Below are positions 44,855-55,244 of a stretch of 64,000 nucleotides of DNA, piece by piece; positions within the stretch are counted from its first letter, which is position 1, and each line of letters opens with the position of its first letter. Source of the DNA: Tretioscincus oriximinensis (lineage: Eukaryota; Chordata; Lepidosauria; Squamata; Gymnophthalmidae); the NCBI GenBank assembly GCA_022410635.1, contig JAJVDF010000497.1:857652-921651 (forward strand). Reading direction: 5' to 3'. The notes below the pieces were generated by a model, which was given only the letters and a program-made list of their open reading frames with translations, did no database searches and had not been told where the DNA came from. The translations under genes were made by a program, and so were the position numbers.

Positions 44855-45530
44855 ATGTAGAATCATGACCAAAGATAAGCATGTGATATGGGAATGTGCA
44901 GAAGTCCAAGAGTTTTGGACAAAGATAGAGAAATAAATAAATATCATATGCAATACTCAGTTTTATCAAACAAAATGGAAACTTTATGCAGCTGCCACGA
45001 TCATCCCCCCACCTGTCCCTGCCTCCCCCCTCTGTCCTTGACAGGTGGTGGAGTGGGTGGAGGTTAGGGAGGAGACAGGGACAGGGTTTTATCTGACGTG
45101 CCTTTGGACCCTCCCGGCTAACCAATCGGTATGGAGTGGTGCCGATTGCGCCTACCCGTGATCGGTGCTGCCACCACCATCACGAGTGGCAGTTGTCACA
45201 ACACTGTCCCATGCTGAAGCCCTGCTTGGGATTGGTTGAGACTGTGAGACCCCACTTTCAGTGGCAGGAAGGCTATCACCCTCTTGTCATGAGTACACAG
45301 ATGGATTGGTGGACCATACGAAAAATGACATCGTGGTGTGCCGGCTCATTTGGGCCTTATAGTATAGGATGTAGATTTCTGAATCTTGATCAATCTCAGA
45401 GGAGGGGAGGGATATGGATTGGGAAAAAATTGGAAATATGTAAAAGGCTATTGTTCTATGTAATGATAATTGATCTATATAAATGATGTCAAAAGCATTA
45501 AACCTAAAAACAAAACAAAAAAATAAAGTG
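44855..45530 (+). mobile_element. L1-like LINE 3' fragment (ORF2 end, A-rich tail)
   Basis: 44870-44930 translates as KDKHVIWECAEVQEFWTKIE, matching the HxxWECPxVQxFW signature in the C-terminal part of L1 ORF2 proteins. Downstream LYAAATIIP (about 44970-45005) could be the degraded continuation. 45390-45480 has GGGAAAAAATTGGAAATATG words, and the fragment ends in a CAAAACAAAAAAATAAAG tail. A GC-rich block (45000-45300) in the middle is atypical for L1 and may be an insertion. Frames are broken. Confidence 0.55.
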
Positions 45531-45533
45531 TGA

Positions 45534-45794
45534 GACAGCTACCTGTTATGGATTTTGTCTGCGTATGGAGATTCTTAAAGGAAGAACAGAGAAAAGTCCT
45601 ATTTGATAACATCCAGAATTATTTGGAGGTAGTTCTACAAACTTCTGTTGGCATTTAATATACCTTCCTCTTATCCATGTTGTAATAAACATTGTTTAAC
45701 AGTCTTATGAATGATACTGCCAGGTATGAGATAAATTCCATATTTCATTTACTAAGCTTTTCTCTGAGAGTTCCCAATGTCATTTGAAACACCA
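45534..45794. other. No feature recognised
   Basis: Unassigned DNA. Confidence 0.35.
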
Positions 45795-45795
45795 T

Positions 45796-46030
45796 GAAAC
45801 TATGTTAAGAAACTATGTTAAGAAAATATGTTAAGAACATAAGAATAGCCATACTGGATCGGGCCAGAGCCCATCTACTCCAGCATTCTGTCTCACACAG
45901 TGGCCCACCAGATGCACCTGGGCAGCCTAAACAGAGGAAAGCAAAATATGCACCTGTTCATGACTCCCTGCAAATGGTGTTTCAGGAGTCCTGTCTGTTG
46001 TTCCACCCTGGAGACAACATCCAGACAGAT
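45796..46030 (-). mobile_element. CR1 LINE 3' end with tandem terminal repeats
   Basis: 45834-46025 is antisense CR1 (AAGAACATAAGAATAGCCAT, CATTCTGTCTCACACAGTGG, CCACCAGATGCACCTGGGCA). Beyond the normal end, 45796-45836 holds three near-identical 13-base units of the type AAACTATGTTAAG that extend the terminal word. The interior ends where AGACAGATAGATTG departs from the family. Confidence 0.85.
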
Positions 46031-46031
46031 A

Positions 46032-46362
46032 GATTGCAAGCCTATCACAGAAAATCCAGCAGTGCTTACCTTCATGTCTAGCAAGATCATGCAGAGTCAC
46101 TAGGAACCACCAGAAGCCAGCCAAGAATGCAACAACCAAGCAGTTAAAGGGATTCGGTATTTAGCTGACTCCTGGAAATTCCCAACTTAGCAACACTGTA
46201 TGTAGCTCATCAGACATGAAGACAAACAAATCTATACCACTGTTTATGACTGACAAGTGCCAATCATTAGGATGTTTTTATATCCTCTAGTGCTTGATTT
46301 GCCAGCAATTAGTATAGTTGTAACTTGTAATACACTTTAAGTGAGCTGTCTATGAAGATGGT
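46032..46362. other. No feature recognised
   Basis: Unassigned DNA. Confidence 0.35.
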
Positions 46363-46364
46363 TC

Positions 46365-46792
46365 AGAAGCTGCAGCATAAACACAACAATTAGGCTAACT
46401 GGCATAGTTAGCCAGACACACATTATGCCAGTTCAAATAAAACTGCACTGGTTGTTCAATTGCTAGCAAGCCCTAAATAGCTTGGGTCCAGTATCTAAAG
46501 GAATGCCTCCTCCCATACAAATCTGCCTGCCACTAAGATCTTCTGCAGAGGCCCTATTGGTAATCTCACCACCTTCAGAAGTTAAAGGGATATACACTAT
46601 ATGTGTTTGGATACTTGGTGTAAATAACCATTTTCTCAGCGCTTTGTCTGAGGGAATAACATCCTATCCCCAAGCAGAGCCTGCCACTGTGTTTTAGCTA
46701 TTCTGTTTTTGCTGTTCCTATTATTATTTTACTGTGACCTATCCCAAGAGTCCTTGGTATAGAACAGGGCATATAAATGTAAAATAAATATG
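46365..46792 (+). mobile_element. Diverged L2 LINE 3' fragment
   Basis: CAGAAGCTGCAGCATAAACA corresponds to the QNAAARLL segment, AAAACTGCACTGGTTGTTCA to the LHWLPIRY segment, and AAGCCCTAAATAGCTTGGGT to YKALNGLGP of the L2 protein. A PPIQICLPLRSSAEALL-like frame follows. The end (CAAGAGTCCTTGGTATAGAA, GGGCATATAAATG, AAATAAAT) is an L2-type tail. The frame is broken and old. Confidence 0.7.
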
Positions 46793-46794
46793 CT

Positions 46795-47200
46795 CCCCAT
46801 GGCCTTGCCAGAAAAATTGTGGATTTTGCACTTTGGTCACACTTTAAAATCACAGATTGTCCANGAAATCTACAGCACATGGAAAACCTACAAAGATTGG
46901 TTAAGACTTTTTNAAAAAAATTCATCAGAATGATTATACTAGGTGGGCTGGGGGATGAATATAAATGTGGGAGTTTTGCTGTTTTTATGATAATTATATG
47001 TTTTACCGGAAAAGCCCTTTGGAAAAAAGGACATTATAAAATAATGGTTTTTTATTTATATTTAAAATTATATTCCAGGATTAAATTGTTCAATCATCCG
47101 AATGTGCTAGGTATCATCTTGTGCAAGGGAAATGTTTCTTAGACTTAAAAAGACACACACCCTTAATATGGTTCTAAGAAAAGAAGCAACATTCCTTAAC
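46795..47200. other. No feature recognised
   Basis: A 107-codon frame (46819-47142, +) has two ambiguous bases and no known motif. Confidence 0.4.
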
Positions 47201-47202
47201 AT

Positions 47203-47497
47203 GAAGAAGGAGGAGGACTGGGATTTTATACCCTGAATTTCTCACCTGAGAATACCCTGAATTTCTCAATGCAGCTTATAAATTATTTTTTTCCTGAAGG
47301 CTTACAATCTATCTTTCCCACCACATCATGATGGTACAATTAATCTACTTGCAAATGCTTGCTTTCAAACAGCTAGTTTGGCAGAAGCTAAGGCTGGAAG
47401 AGGATGGCAAACACATGGGCCTGAAATGCCGGCCTCTTCTGTTGAAAGGCCATTGTTCTTAACCTCTGCATCTCCATGCCTCTTAAGGATAGTTCAA
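47203..47497 (-). mobile_element. SINE-A, minus strand, diverged
   Basis: GAAGAAGGAGGAGGACTGGG tail, TTTTATACCCTGAATTTCTC (this word is tandemly duplicated), AAGGCTTACAATCTATCTTT, a degraded body and a tRNA-like head (TTGTTCTTAACCTCTGCATC). Shares the head variant with the copy at 49735. Confidence 0.75.
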
Positions 47498-47499
47498 TT

Positions 47500-48556
47500 A
47501 AACAATAGTTCAAGCAAACTGGTTTTAGATTTAACCATGTATATTTGCCATTTTTTTTGCCTCACACCTTCATTTTGGAGATGGCGCTTAATGCTAAATT
47601 AAGTATCCTGTCCCCAGTACCTAAATGCTGACAATAATTATTTAAGTCACAGGAACTTAGATCCCAGGTCTCGTTCCTCAAACAGAGTGATCATTGTTAA
47701 CTTGGCTCCTCTTTTAATTTAGTTCTTCACATGCATCGTTTCATATAATTACATCAGTGATGTTCACAGAATTCTCTATTATTTCTAGCCTGATAATAGA
47801 AGCCTCAGGTTCCCTCCTGCATTTATTTTCTGCAAATGCTGAGGCTTTTTGTAGCATTTATCTACTGGCAGGGAACCTTAATCAGATCATTCATGAACAC
47901 TAAGTCACTGGGTAAAGAGAACAATTGGCATCTGTTGTCTTAAGCAGCAGATCATTGAGAAATTATCTGAACCACACTAAAATATCTATTTAGGCCTCTT
48001 GGCTTGGAATTACAATAAAAAAGAGAAGGAGCAGAAAGGGAATTATTCCCCATAAGAACTTTTTTCCTCATTCATTCAGGAAAAAGGTAACTGCTAACCT
48101 TTGATAAATTCTAAGTGGGAGCAGAATAATGCAAGCTAAGCAGTAGTAATCGTGCTATCCATTTGGGGCTTACGCAAAAGCTTTCGAATTTCTCTCTGTC
48201 AAACCTCTGAAATGAGAACAAAACTAAAACTAAGAATTACTTGGCACCTCCTTTCCATAATAGGTCTTATTCNTGGATATGTCTCAGAATATAATAGAAG
48301 TCTGTCATTCGCATGCTAGTGAAGACTATGGCTGCCTACAGATGTGAGGCAATTTGTACTATGAGATGTTATCTCAGAACAATCTTAATATGAAATGGTG
48401 CTGGATATCTATATAGAAAATCAGTACTTTGGATTTTTAGCGAGACTTGAAATTCCGAACATCTGTAAAATCACAACTAACATTCTCATCTTACTCATCT
48501 TATGGTTGAGCAAGTGGGAAAGAATGTTAGAAAGCATATTAGATTGATTGAGAACT
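47500..48556. other. No gene recognised; possible conserved non-coding stretch
   Basis: 47710-48070 is repeat-free and of even complexity. 48256-48345 carries GGTCTTATTC / CTGTCATTCGCATGCTAGTG words resembling one half of the 55137 hairpin. It is not enough to delimit an element. Confidence 0.35.
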
Positions 48557-48559
48557 CTG

Positions 48560-48607
48560 TGATACCAGATACAGGATGAGATGGGCTGCTGCCTGATCCT
48601 TATGTTC
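48560..48607 (+). mobile_element. CR1 terminus remnant
   Basis: ACAGGATGAGATGGGCTGCT followed by GCCTGATCCTTATGTTCC is a short, diverged CR1 3' end. Confidence 0.5.
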
Positions 48608-48609
48608 CC

Positions 48610-49732
48610 ACATATATTTGACATTTTACAAGTTGTACACTTTTTACATACCAGTAATCATAGTTTATGATTAACAGGGGTTTTTATTGATACATTTCCC
48701 CAGAATTCAAGGATGTCGCAGTACGTCAAGTACAGTATGTCAAGTATACAGAAATTTTGAAACGATATCTGCATGAGTAGAAGAAATATCGTTGACCAGA
48801 TAGCAAAATCAGAGAGGCACGAAATGTGTTTGTTGCTGCATGTTCTTTCACAACAGCTAAAGTTTACTACCATTATTTGCTGCTGTTGTTATTACTGATA
48901 AGCATTTTTATTTTTATAAAACCCAAGAATCAGCAAGAAGAAAAGGAAAAAGGAAATGCGTGCTTCACGTCACTTTTAATCTATACCCGATTTGGCAGGG
49001 TGCCAGACTGCTTGAGACGCAATAGCTCAAAACAGTGGGAAATATATTTTAAAAGAACTTTTAATTAAGCCTGCCCTTGGGCTCCAGAGCTTGGTAAGGA
49101 AAAGGGTTGTGATGGTTGCATTTAAAGGGTTAGCCCATCCATGCAGCTTCTTCCATGCTGTTCCAGGTCTCAGATTGAAAATACCATTTCCTGCAGGTAA
49201 CCCAACTAATTCGTTAAATAGTCAGCATAACATGCCTTTTGTGCTGCCAAAGTGAAGCTTTAAGCACCTCTGCCACCCTGACTTCATTCCATTCTCCCCT
49301 CAAACTAATTACCTGCAGAAAAGGCAGCCTGGAAGTGGACCAAACACTGAAATCAGCATTCTTCTCCACCACTGTTGTTATGTGAAAAAGGAAATCGAGT
49401 GAACAAGTGAGTAGGCAAAAAGGTCACAGCAAGAGAAAGAAAATGCCTCTGTTGAATGGTCCTGCAAAATTAAGAGCAAATTTAATGATTAAATATTGTA
49501 TATACTGAATAAATAAATCCCATTTTGGTGTGATGCTCAATTTGACAAAGGATGAGGGTTTTTTTCTAACTATTATGGCATGATTATGAGGGATTCACCT
49601 TATGTAATCATGGGTTCAAGCAACATTAGTAGTAGAAAAGTCCAATATTCTGAGGTTTCTTCCCGGAACTTGTATTCTGTAGCAAAAGTTGTGATCTTGT
49701 CGCCAGGACCACGTCATCGTCCATAAATTCTC
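48610..49732. other. No feature recognised
   Basis: AT-rich unassigned DNA. Confidence 0.4.
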
Positions 49733-49734
49733 TC

Positions 49735-50056
49735 CTGCACGGTAGTGCAGAGGTTAAGAACACTGGCCTTTCAAAGGAGAAGTAGGTGTTTGAGTCCCAT
49801 ATGTCAGCTGTGGAGGGAGGTGAGTGCCTGCCTGCTACTGCCTTTAGCTACAGCCAACCTAGCTGTTGAAAAGTGAGGAATTGCAAGTAGATGAATAGGT
49901 ACCATCACAACTTGATGGGGAAGATAGAATGTAAACCTCTGGGTGAAAAATAGCTTGTAAGCTGCTTTGAGATTCTTCAGAAAAGCAGGATAGAAAAACC
50001 CACTTCTTCCTCTCCTCCTCCTTCTCCTCCTCTTCCTCTTTCTCCTTCTTTCCCTG
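49735..50056 (+). mobile_element. SINE-A, plus strand, full length
   Basis: Head GGTAGTGCAGAGGTTAAGAA (A box), GTGTTTGAGTCCC (B-box region), body TTTAGCTACAGCCAACCTAG, GATGGGGAAGATAGAATGTA, GTAAGCTGCTTTGAGATTCT, AAAGCAGGATAGAAAAACCC, then a CTT/CTC tail. Minus-strand frames with Arg/Lys/Glu runs are artefacts of the tail. Confidence 0.85.
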
Positions 50057-50059
50057 CAG

Positions 50060-50465
50060 ATTTTGATTAAAAACCCAACCACAGCCTAAAAACATCCTTT
50101 CAAAAGCCTGAAAGCCCCAATTCTTTTTCTCTAATTTTAATTCCCTTTCCCAGTAACTAGACGGTTGTAGCAGTGGCAGGGAGCTACAGCTAATGACATA
50201 AGAAAAGTAGAACTTCTGCAGAGTTGTAGGCTCACAAAGAATCATGGGAATTGTAGTTAAATATACGGGAATATAAGACATTTCCTTGCTGCAAATGGAT
50301 GGAAGGCCTTTCATAGTGAATAATGTAAAGAATTTGATTAAAAAAACCAATTGTCTGGATCCAGACTAAGGAAGCCCATTCAGATTTGTACAACACAGCA
50401 TAGTTAAAACACCTGAACCATTATGGAATAATTAAAAGTAAATATGAGATTCATTCACGCAAGAT
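50060..50465. other. No feature recognised
   Basis: Short unassigned interval between two plus-strand SINE-A copies. Confidence 0.35.
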
Positions 50466-50467
50466 GT

Positions 50468-50807
50468 GCACAAATGGCTCAGTTGCTAAGGAAACGGCTG
50501 GGAGATCAGGTTTTGAAGCCCTGTGTCGGAAGTGTGGAGGAGTGAGCAACTTCCGCTAGCCTGTAGCTCTAGCCAACCCAGCTATTTGAAAGCAAGAACT
50601 GCAAGACATTGCAACTGACTGCAAGTAGATACATGGGAATCACCACAGCTTGGTGGGGAAGATAAAATGTCAGCCTTTGGGCAAAATACCCTTGTAAGCC
50701 ACTTTGAGTCCCTTTGAAAGGTGAGAAAAGCAGGGTATAAGAACACAGTTCTTCTTCTTCTTCTTTTTTCTTCTTTTTCTTCTTTTTCTTCTTCTTCTTC
50801 TTCTTCA
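50468..50807 (+). mobile_element. SINE-A, plus strand, full length
   Basis: Head AAATGGCTCAGTTGCTAAGG (A box), GGTTTTGAAGCCC (B box), body CCTGTAGCTCTAGCCAACCC, TGGTGGGGAAGATAAAATGT, TTGTAAGCCACTTTGAGTCC, GAGAAAAGCAGGGTATAAGA, and a TTC-rich tail of about 60 bases. This is the best plus-strand reference for the family. Confidence 0.9.
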
Positions 50808-51004
50808 AGTTGGATGATTTCAAAAGGTTTCAACAAATTCATGAAGGACAGTCTTATCAATGATTAACGGTGGGATTCCCCCAATTTAGTCTAGTTTTTT
50901 AGAGCTAAAGACAATTTAAAAGCACAGGTGTGCCCCAAGCTATCATTGGTAGATTTCCCATCATATCACATCTTTCATTATATCATTATATCATATTTTA
51001 GAAT

Positions 51005-51085
51005 ATTGACTCCGTATTCTAGCATTAGACTGGGACTGCCATAGACATGTGTAGCAATGCCAACGTAATGATGGAACATTCTGTA
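51005..51085. mobile_element. Short dyad element, GGGATTGCCATAGACA family
   Basis: GACTGGGACTGCCATAGACA pairs imperfectly with GTGTAGCAATGCCAACGTAA. Same core as 5060 and 14205. Confidence 0.45.
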
Positions 51086-51394
51086 GGTGCCTTATGTTTG
51101 AGAGTTCCCATAAATTTGTGTGACAGTAAAACCAATCATTGATTAAATATTCAGTTGAAGCTTGTTTTCCTCTTATATAATGTCAGTATCAATTGTAGTT
51201 TGGACAAAGATTTTTCTTCGACTTCTGTAAATTTAGTAGTAAGATAAGCAGTTGTTTGTTTCATTATTTCCTGCCAGCTTGAAAAACCTGTATCAATGAA
51301 CTGGTCAAACTTCATAAGCTGAATGTTGACTGGGGAATAGAGCCAAATGTAAGATGAATAAAAATATAAGACCAACAAAATCATGTTTATTTAA

Positions 51395-51602
51395 CGCTGC
51401 CTGCAGATGACAAGAGCCATTGCCAGATGTAAAATAAAACCCCAAACTCTCATTGCTTCTCACTACCCCTTGTCAGCAGCCTTGGAAACTGTATGATAAT
51501 CCTATACACTCTCTGAGATAACATCCCCTCCATGTGTTCCTAGATCACATAGAGGGATCTATGTGAATTTACGAGAATTTTTGCCCCACATGGACGCAGC
51601 CT
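51395..51602. mobile_element. Candidate MITE with GCTGCCTGCAGATG / CACATGGACGCAGC ends
   Basis: The two ends are imperfect inverted repeats that resemble the GGCTGCGT..CACAC termini of the foldback elements. A second short dyad (AGATCACATAGAGGGATCTA) lies inside. The 200-base interior is non-coding. Confidence 0.45.
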
Positions 51603-51626
51603 TCAAAAAATGGTGCTCATGGTGTA

Positions 51627-51700
51627 ATATCATTTCCTGACCCACCCAGGGAGTGATGTTACTTTTGATATCATTTCCTGACCCACTCAGGAAGTGATGT
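51627..51700. repeat. Tandem 33-base dyad with ETS-like cores
   Basis: Two copies of a 33-base unit (51627-51659 and 51668-51700, period 41, two mismatches). Each is a dyad with ATCATTTCCTGA on one side and TCAGGAAGTGAT on the other in the second copy. TTTCCTG/CAGGAAGT are ETS-type GGAA cores. A function is only inferred. Confidence 0.7.
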
Positions 51701-51704
51701 CATA

Positions 51705-52100
51705 AAAAGTTCTTGTATGCTTTGCATGCAAGATAAACCCAGGCCACTCAAAATGTTCAGAGCCCCACCAGATATTTTGCTTCCGGAAAGCTCCCAAAAC
51801 TGCTTGTCATACAGAAAAAGCAATCACTGTCTTTCTTCAAGATCCCCTTGCTTCATGTTATCAGAAGTCAGTCACATGACTACCCTTTTTCCTTTGTTAT
51901 TTTTCCTACATTTGCCTGACATTAAGACCTGCCAGCAAATACTGACCTAAGATTGCTATTATAAGAAACATAGCATTATTACTGTTCTATAATAGTGATA
52001 TTATTACTGAGTTCCTAAGGGAANTGTTCCAGCAATCTTAATCAATGCTTTCTCTTTTCCGAACATTTCCAGTTCTCTAAGATCGTTTCTGTGACCTTAA
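51705..52100. other. No feature recognised
   Basis: A 77-codon frame at 51717-51950 has no known motif. Confidence 0.35.
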
Positions 52101-52500
52101 GTGTACACCGTATAACTTGTTGCGTGCATGCATTCCTATTTCACACGTTTTGTGTGCTTGGTTTGCTATATAAACACTGGAAGAGCTTTCAAGCGTATAT
52201 TCTCTCTCTCCTACGCGCAACCGGTCTCTAGGAATTGCCTCACAGTCTGAGAAGGGAGTACAGTAGTGTGGCTGTGAAACCTCTGTAAGCGATTGATATC
52301 AAGCCTCTCATAGGATGACTTCCATCCCTCGATTGTTAAGTACTTAAGTGATAGCAAGTGAGGTCTTGACAAACTTTTGCCTTTATACTAGTTCTGCAGC
52401 AGTTCCCAGACATTCCCTTCCTTTTGTATTCCAATAGGCAGCTGGACTGACCTACTTATCAGCCATTCCTCTTATCTCTTTGTAATAATAATAAAGCAGT
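52100..52500 (+). promoter_or_regulatory. TATA-containing LTR- or promoter-like stretch
   Basis: CTATATAAAC at 52166-52175 is a good TATA box, followed about 30 bases downstream by a pyrimidine-rich TATTCTCTCTCTCC start-like region. Some 300 bases further is AATAAA (52490-52495). TATA, transcribed stretch and poly(A) signal in this order are seen in solo LTRs, and also in any promoter. No primer-binding site, polypurine tract or defined TG...CA ends could be found. Confidence 0.25.
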
Positions 52501-52502
52501 AC

Positions 52503-52996
52503 AGATGGGTGAGGGAGCAAGTGGACATGTATTTGATTATATCCTTCCCTTTTTTGTCCTGCTTTATGTTTTGCTTTTCTTCTTAGGATTTAAAAATGCT
52601 TCAGAGCATAAGCCACTTTCTTTTGTAACATTTGATGCTCTTGGCAGTGGCAGCCTGCTGAATAGTAGGGATGGGGGGATGGGGGAGAGTCTAATTAGAA
52701 CTTTGCCTTTGATCTCTTCAAATTATGTTTTGATCTCAAGGTGCCTTAGTTGGTTCCACTGCATACATCACCATTGGCTCTCGGTCTGTACTAAAGCACT
52801 TAGTTATTGCACATTGTAAATGAAGAGCAGAGTGCAAATGACAACGGATAAATGTCACATGACCTGTATTGCTCTAATTAGGAGGTGGGGGCAAAACTCT
52901 GCTTTAAAAGAACTGAAACATTCTTTTGGCATAGTTCTGAAAAAATTGTTTGTGAAGTCTAGTCTACATTTATTGTGCTCTTGTAGGTGTGTGATA
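52503..52996. other. No feature recognised
   Basis: A 104-codon frame at 52505-52819 follows the TATA/AATAAA stretch but shows no domain or signal I recognise beyond a hydrophobic N-terminal run. Confidence 0.35.
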
Positions 52997-52998
52997 CN

Positions 52999-53115
52999 GT
53001 TAGCACATAAAAAAACAGGATAAAAGGTTGCAGTTTTAACAGATGTGAAAATGGCCCTGTCCCCAGTGAGCCTTATTCTGGATTATATCTTGGTACAGAG
53101 CTTGGCCATCCACAT
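52999..53115. mobile_element. Two joined MITE halves
   Basis: 52999-53040 is one end of the CCACATAAAAA family (GTTAGCACATAAAAAAACAG, GTTGCAGTTTTAAC). It runs directly into 53045-53110, one end of the GGAGCCTTATTCTGG family (GTGAGCCTTATTCTGGATTA, AGAGCTTGGCCATCCACAT). Neither partner end is present nearby. Confidence 0.5.
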
Positions 53116-53117
53116 CC

Positions 53118-54598
53118 CATTGTAGACTATATTAATTTTTGTACCAAAAGATACATTAGGGCTTATTTTCAGGGAATGCCTTATTTTTCCACAAATAACA
53201 ATCTACATCTATTCATGAACAAAAATAGCAACATTTGTTTAAATCTACTTTTTATGAACTGCAACTAGGACTTTTTTGAGCATCCTAAAAAATCCTGAAA
53301 AACCATGGTAGGTCTTATTTCCGAGGTAGGTCTTATTTTCAGGAAAACAATATGTTTCCAACCAACAGTGCCAGGCCTCCAACATATGGACTGTTTTGCA
53401 AACAGTTCTTCTGAAATACTCTTACAGTTATTGTAAATAAACTGGGTGATATTTTAATGTACATTAAAATGTACATTAAAACTATTGCAATTTTTCTCTG
53501 TTCTTTAAAAGGGCTTGAAGAAATGTATATATGTCAGTCACATATCAAATCTGAGGAATAATAATGGGCCTTTTTTCTGGCTTAAGTCTCTAACTGCATG
53601 TCAAAACTGTATCTCTCCCAGTTCATTAATGAATATGTTATGCTGTGCTGTGTACCCATTATATATGTTTAATGGATAACCAAAACACAACAGTAAATAT
53701 GCCCAAAAAGAATGGGCCTTATATTCCAAATTATATCCTGGAATAAGACCTCAATTCTAGTATATGGCTGCTCTGTAGTTTGCACCATAGCCTTATTCTG
53801 CAACATAATCCAAAATAAACCCTAGTGGTTCCAATTTAGTAGTCATTTGGAATGTTTTTGGTTTTAATACCTCCCATCGTAGATGAAAGAAATGCATCCA
53901 TGACAGATGCCACCCAGTGGCCAACCAAGACAACATGCAGCTTCTTTTCACTGAAATAACATTCATTATTGTATTATTGTTCCTGTTAATATTTGATGCT
54001 GGTTCACAAGTAAGTCAATGTTTTTAAATCCCAAAGGAACATTGTTTGGAGGAAATGGGCAAATACCCTATTGCCCTGAACATTCAGAAAACAGAAAATT
54101 CAAGGGAGTTGAGTTTCATCTATCTATTTAGAGTCAATAAGTTCTGGAAAAAAGCAAACAGAGTAAGCTTGGAAAGGCAGCATCAGAAATAGCAAAAAGC
54201 AGATTACTTGGGCTTTTTTCTGTGCAAAAGTTCAGAAGTCGACAGCCTACTGGGAAATTCAGTCTATCTTGTCCAGACATGTCCTTAAGCAGGCATATAA
54301 AAGTTTACCTTTTCCTATTATCCTCATGGGAAAATATTCTGTCACTCTCATAAGAAGAACCTTCTTTTCTACAGATTTGCTTTAAATATTTCACAATAAA
54401 CAAACCATCTCCCCAGTATCCAAGACTGTTAGGCACCCTTGTCACATATGAATCACTGTGACTTTCAAATCAAATATTGGCACCAAAGTTACCTTTGTGG
54501 ACTGCAATTCACTTGACCGTTCACAACGGGGAGCGAGAGAACAAGGTCATTAAAGTGGGCATCATTTCACCCAAGATAGTTCAATCTGCTGACGGCAT
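53118..54598. other. No gene recognised
   Basis: 53230-53350 has the duplicated word GTAGGTCTTATTT. 53710-53830 has GGCCTTATATTCCAAATTAT and ATAGCCTTATTCTGCAACAT, probably one more decayed GCCTTATTCTGG hairpin. The remainder is unassigned. Confidence 0.4.
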
Positions 54599-54600
54599 TT

Positions 54601-55030
54601 ACGAGGTGATCTTATTGAAATGTATAAAACTAAGCATGGGATGAGAATAACACTAGGATCTGGGGTATTCCTTGAAGCTGACGATCAGAAGAGTTAGGAC
54701 AGACAAGGAAAAATATTTTTTCACCCAGGGGGTCATTGGTCTGTGACATTTATTTNCAGAACAAGTAGTGGAAGTTAGAAGCCTAGATAGCTTTGAAATA
54801 AGATTAGATTAATTCACGAAAGCCAAGTGTGTCAATAGATATTAGGATGGATCTTTCGATGCTGCCTCTGGGATGGAGCAACAGGCAGTATTCTTGAAAT
54901 ACCATTTGCAGGGAGTTGAGAACAGATGAAAAATTTGCCTTCTTCTGCTTGAGACCGCCAAGGTGCAATTAGTGAGCTACTGGACTAGAATTCTGGAGTC
55001 CGATTNAGCAGGACCCTTTCTTGTCGTTTC
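54601..55030 (+). mobile_element. CR1 LINE 3' region with internal deletion
   Basis: Continuous CR1 blocks from GAGGTGATCTTATTGAAATG to GATTNAGCAGGACCC. Compared with 15358-15950, about 40 bases are missing after GCATGGGATGA, and the final TTATGTTCTTATG is degraded to TTCTTGTCGTTTC. The uninterrupted segment at 54870-54925 helps define the SINE insertion site in the copy at 42903. Confidence 0.85.
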
Positions 55031-55136
55031 ACAGACTTTTACAACCCTTTTGTCTGGTTTTGAAACCAGTTCATCAGGACTGAAGATGGTTTAAAAGCAC
55101 ATTTGTAAAAACCTAACATTTAGACCCTTCTGTATT

Positions 55137-55242
55137 AGCTTTATGCTGGATTATATCTGAGAAATGCATCCCATGTGCATGCTAGTACAGTCTGCATGGT
55201 ATATTTCCATTCTTAGATATAACCCAGAGTAAGGCCTACTGA
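55137..55242. mobile_element. Hairpin MITE with GCCTTAYTCTGGGTTATATC arms
   Basis: GCTTTATGCTGGATTATATC plus TGAGAAATGCATCCCATG on the left pair with CATGGTATATTTCCATTCTT and AGATATAACCCAGAGTAAGG on the right, with a short loop containing GCTAGTACAGTCTGC. A relative of the 3560 family. Confidence 0.6.
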
Positions 55243-55244
55243 AG

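Noticed and set aside
49859..50350. 163-codon minus-strand frame
   Set aside because: Runs antisense across a SINE-A copy and its pyrimidine tail.
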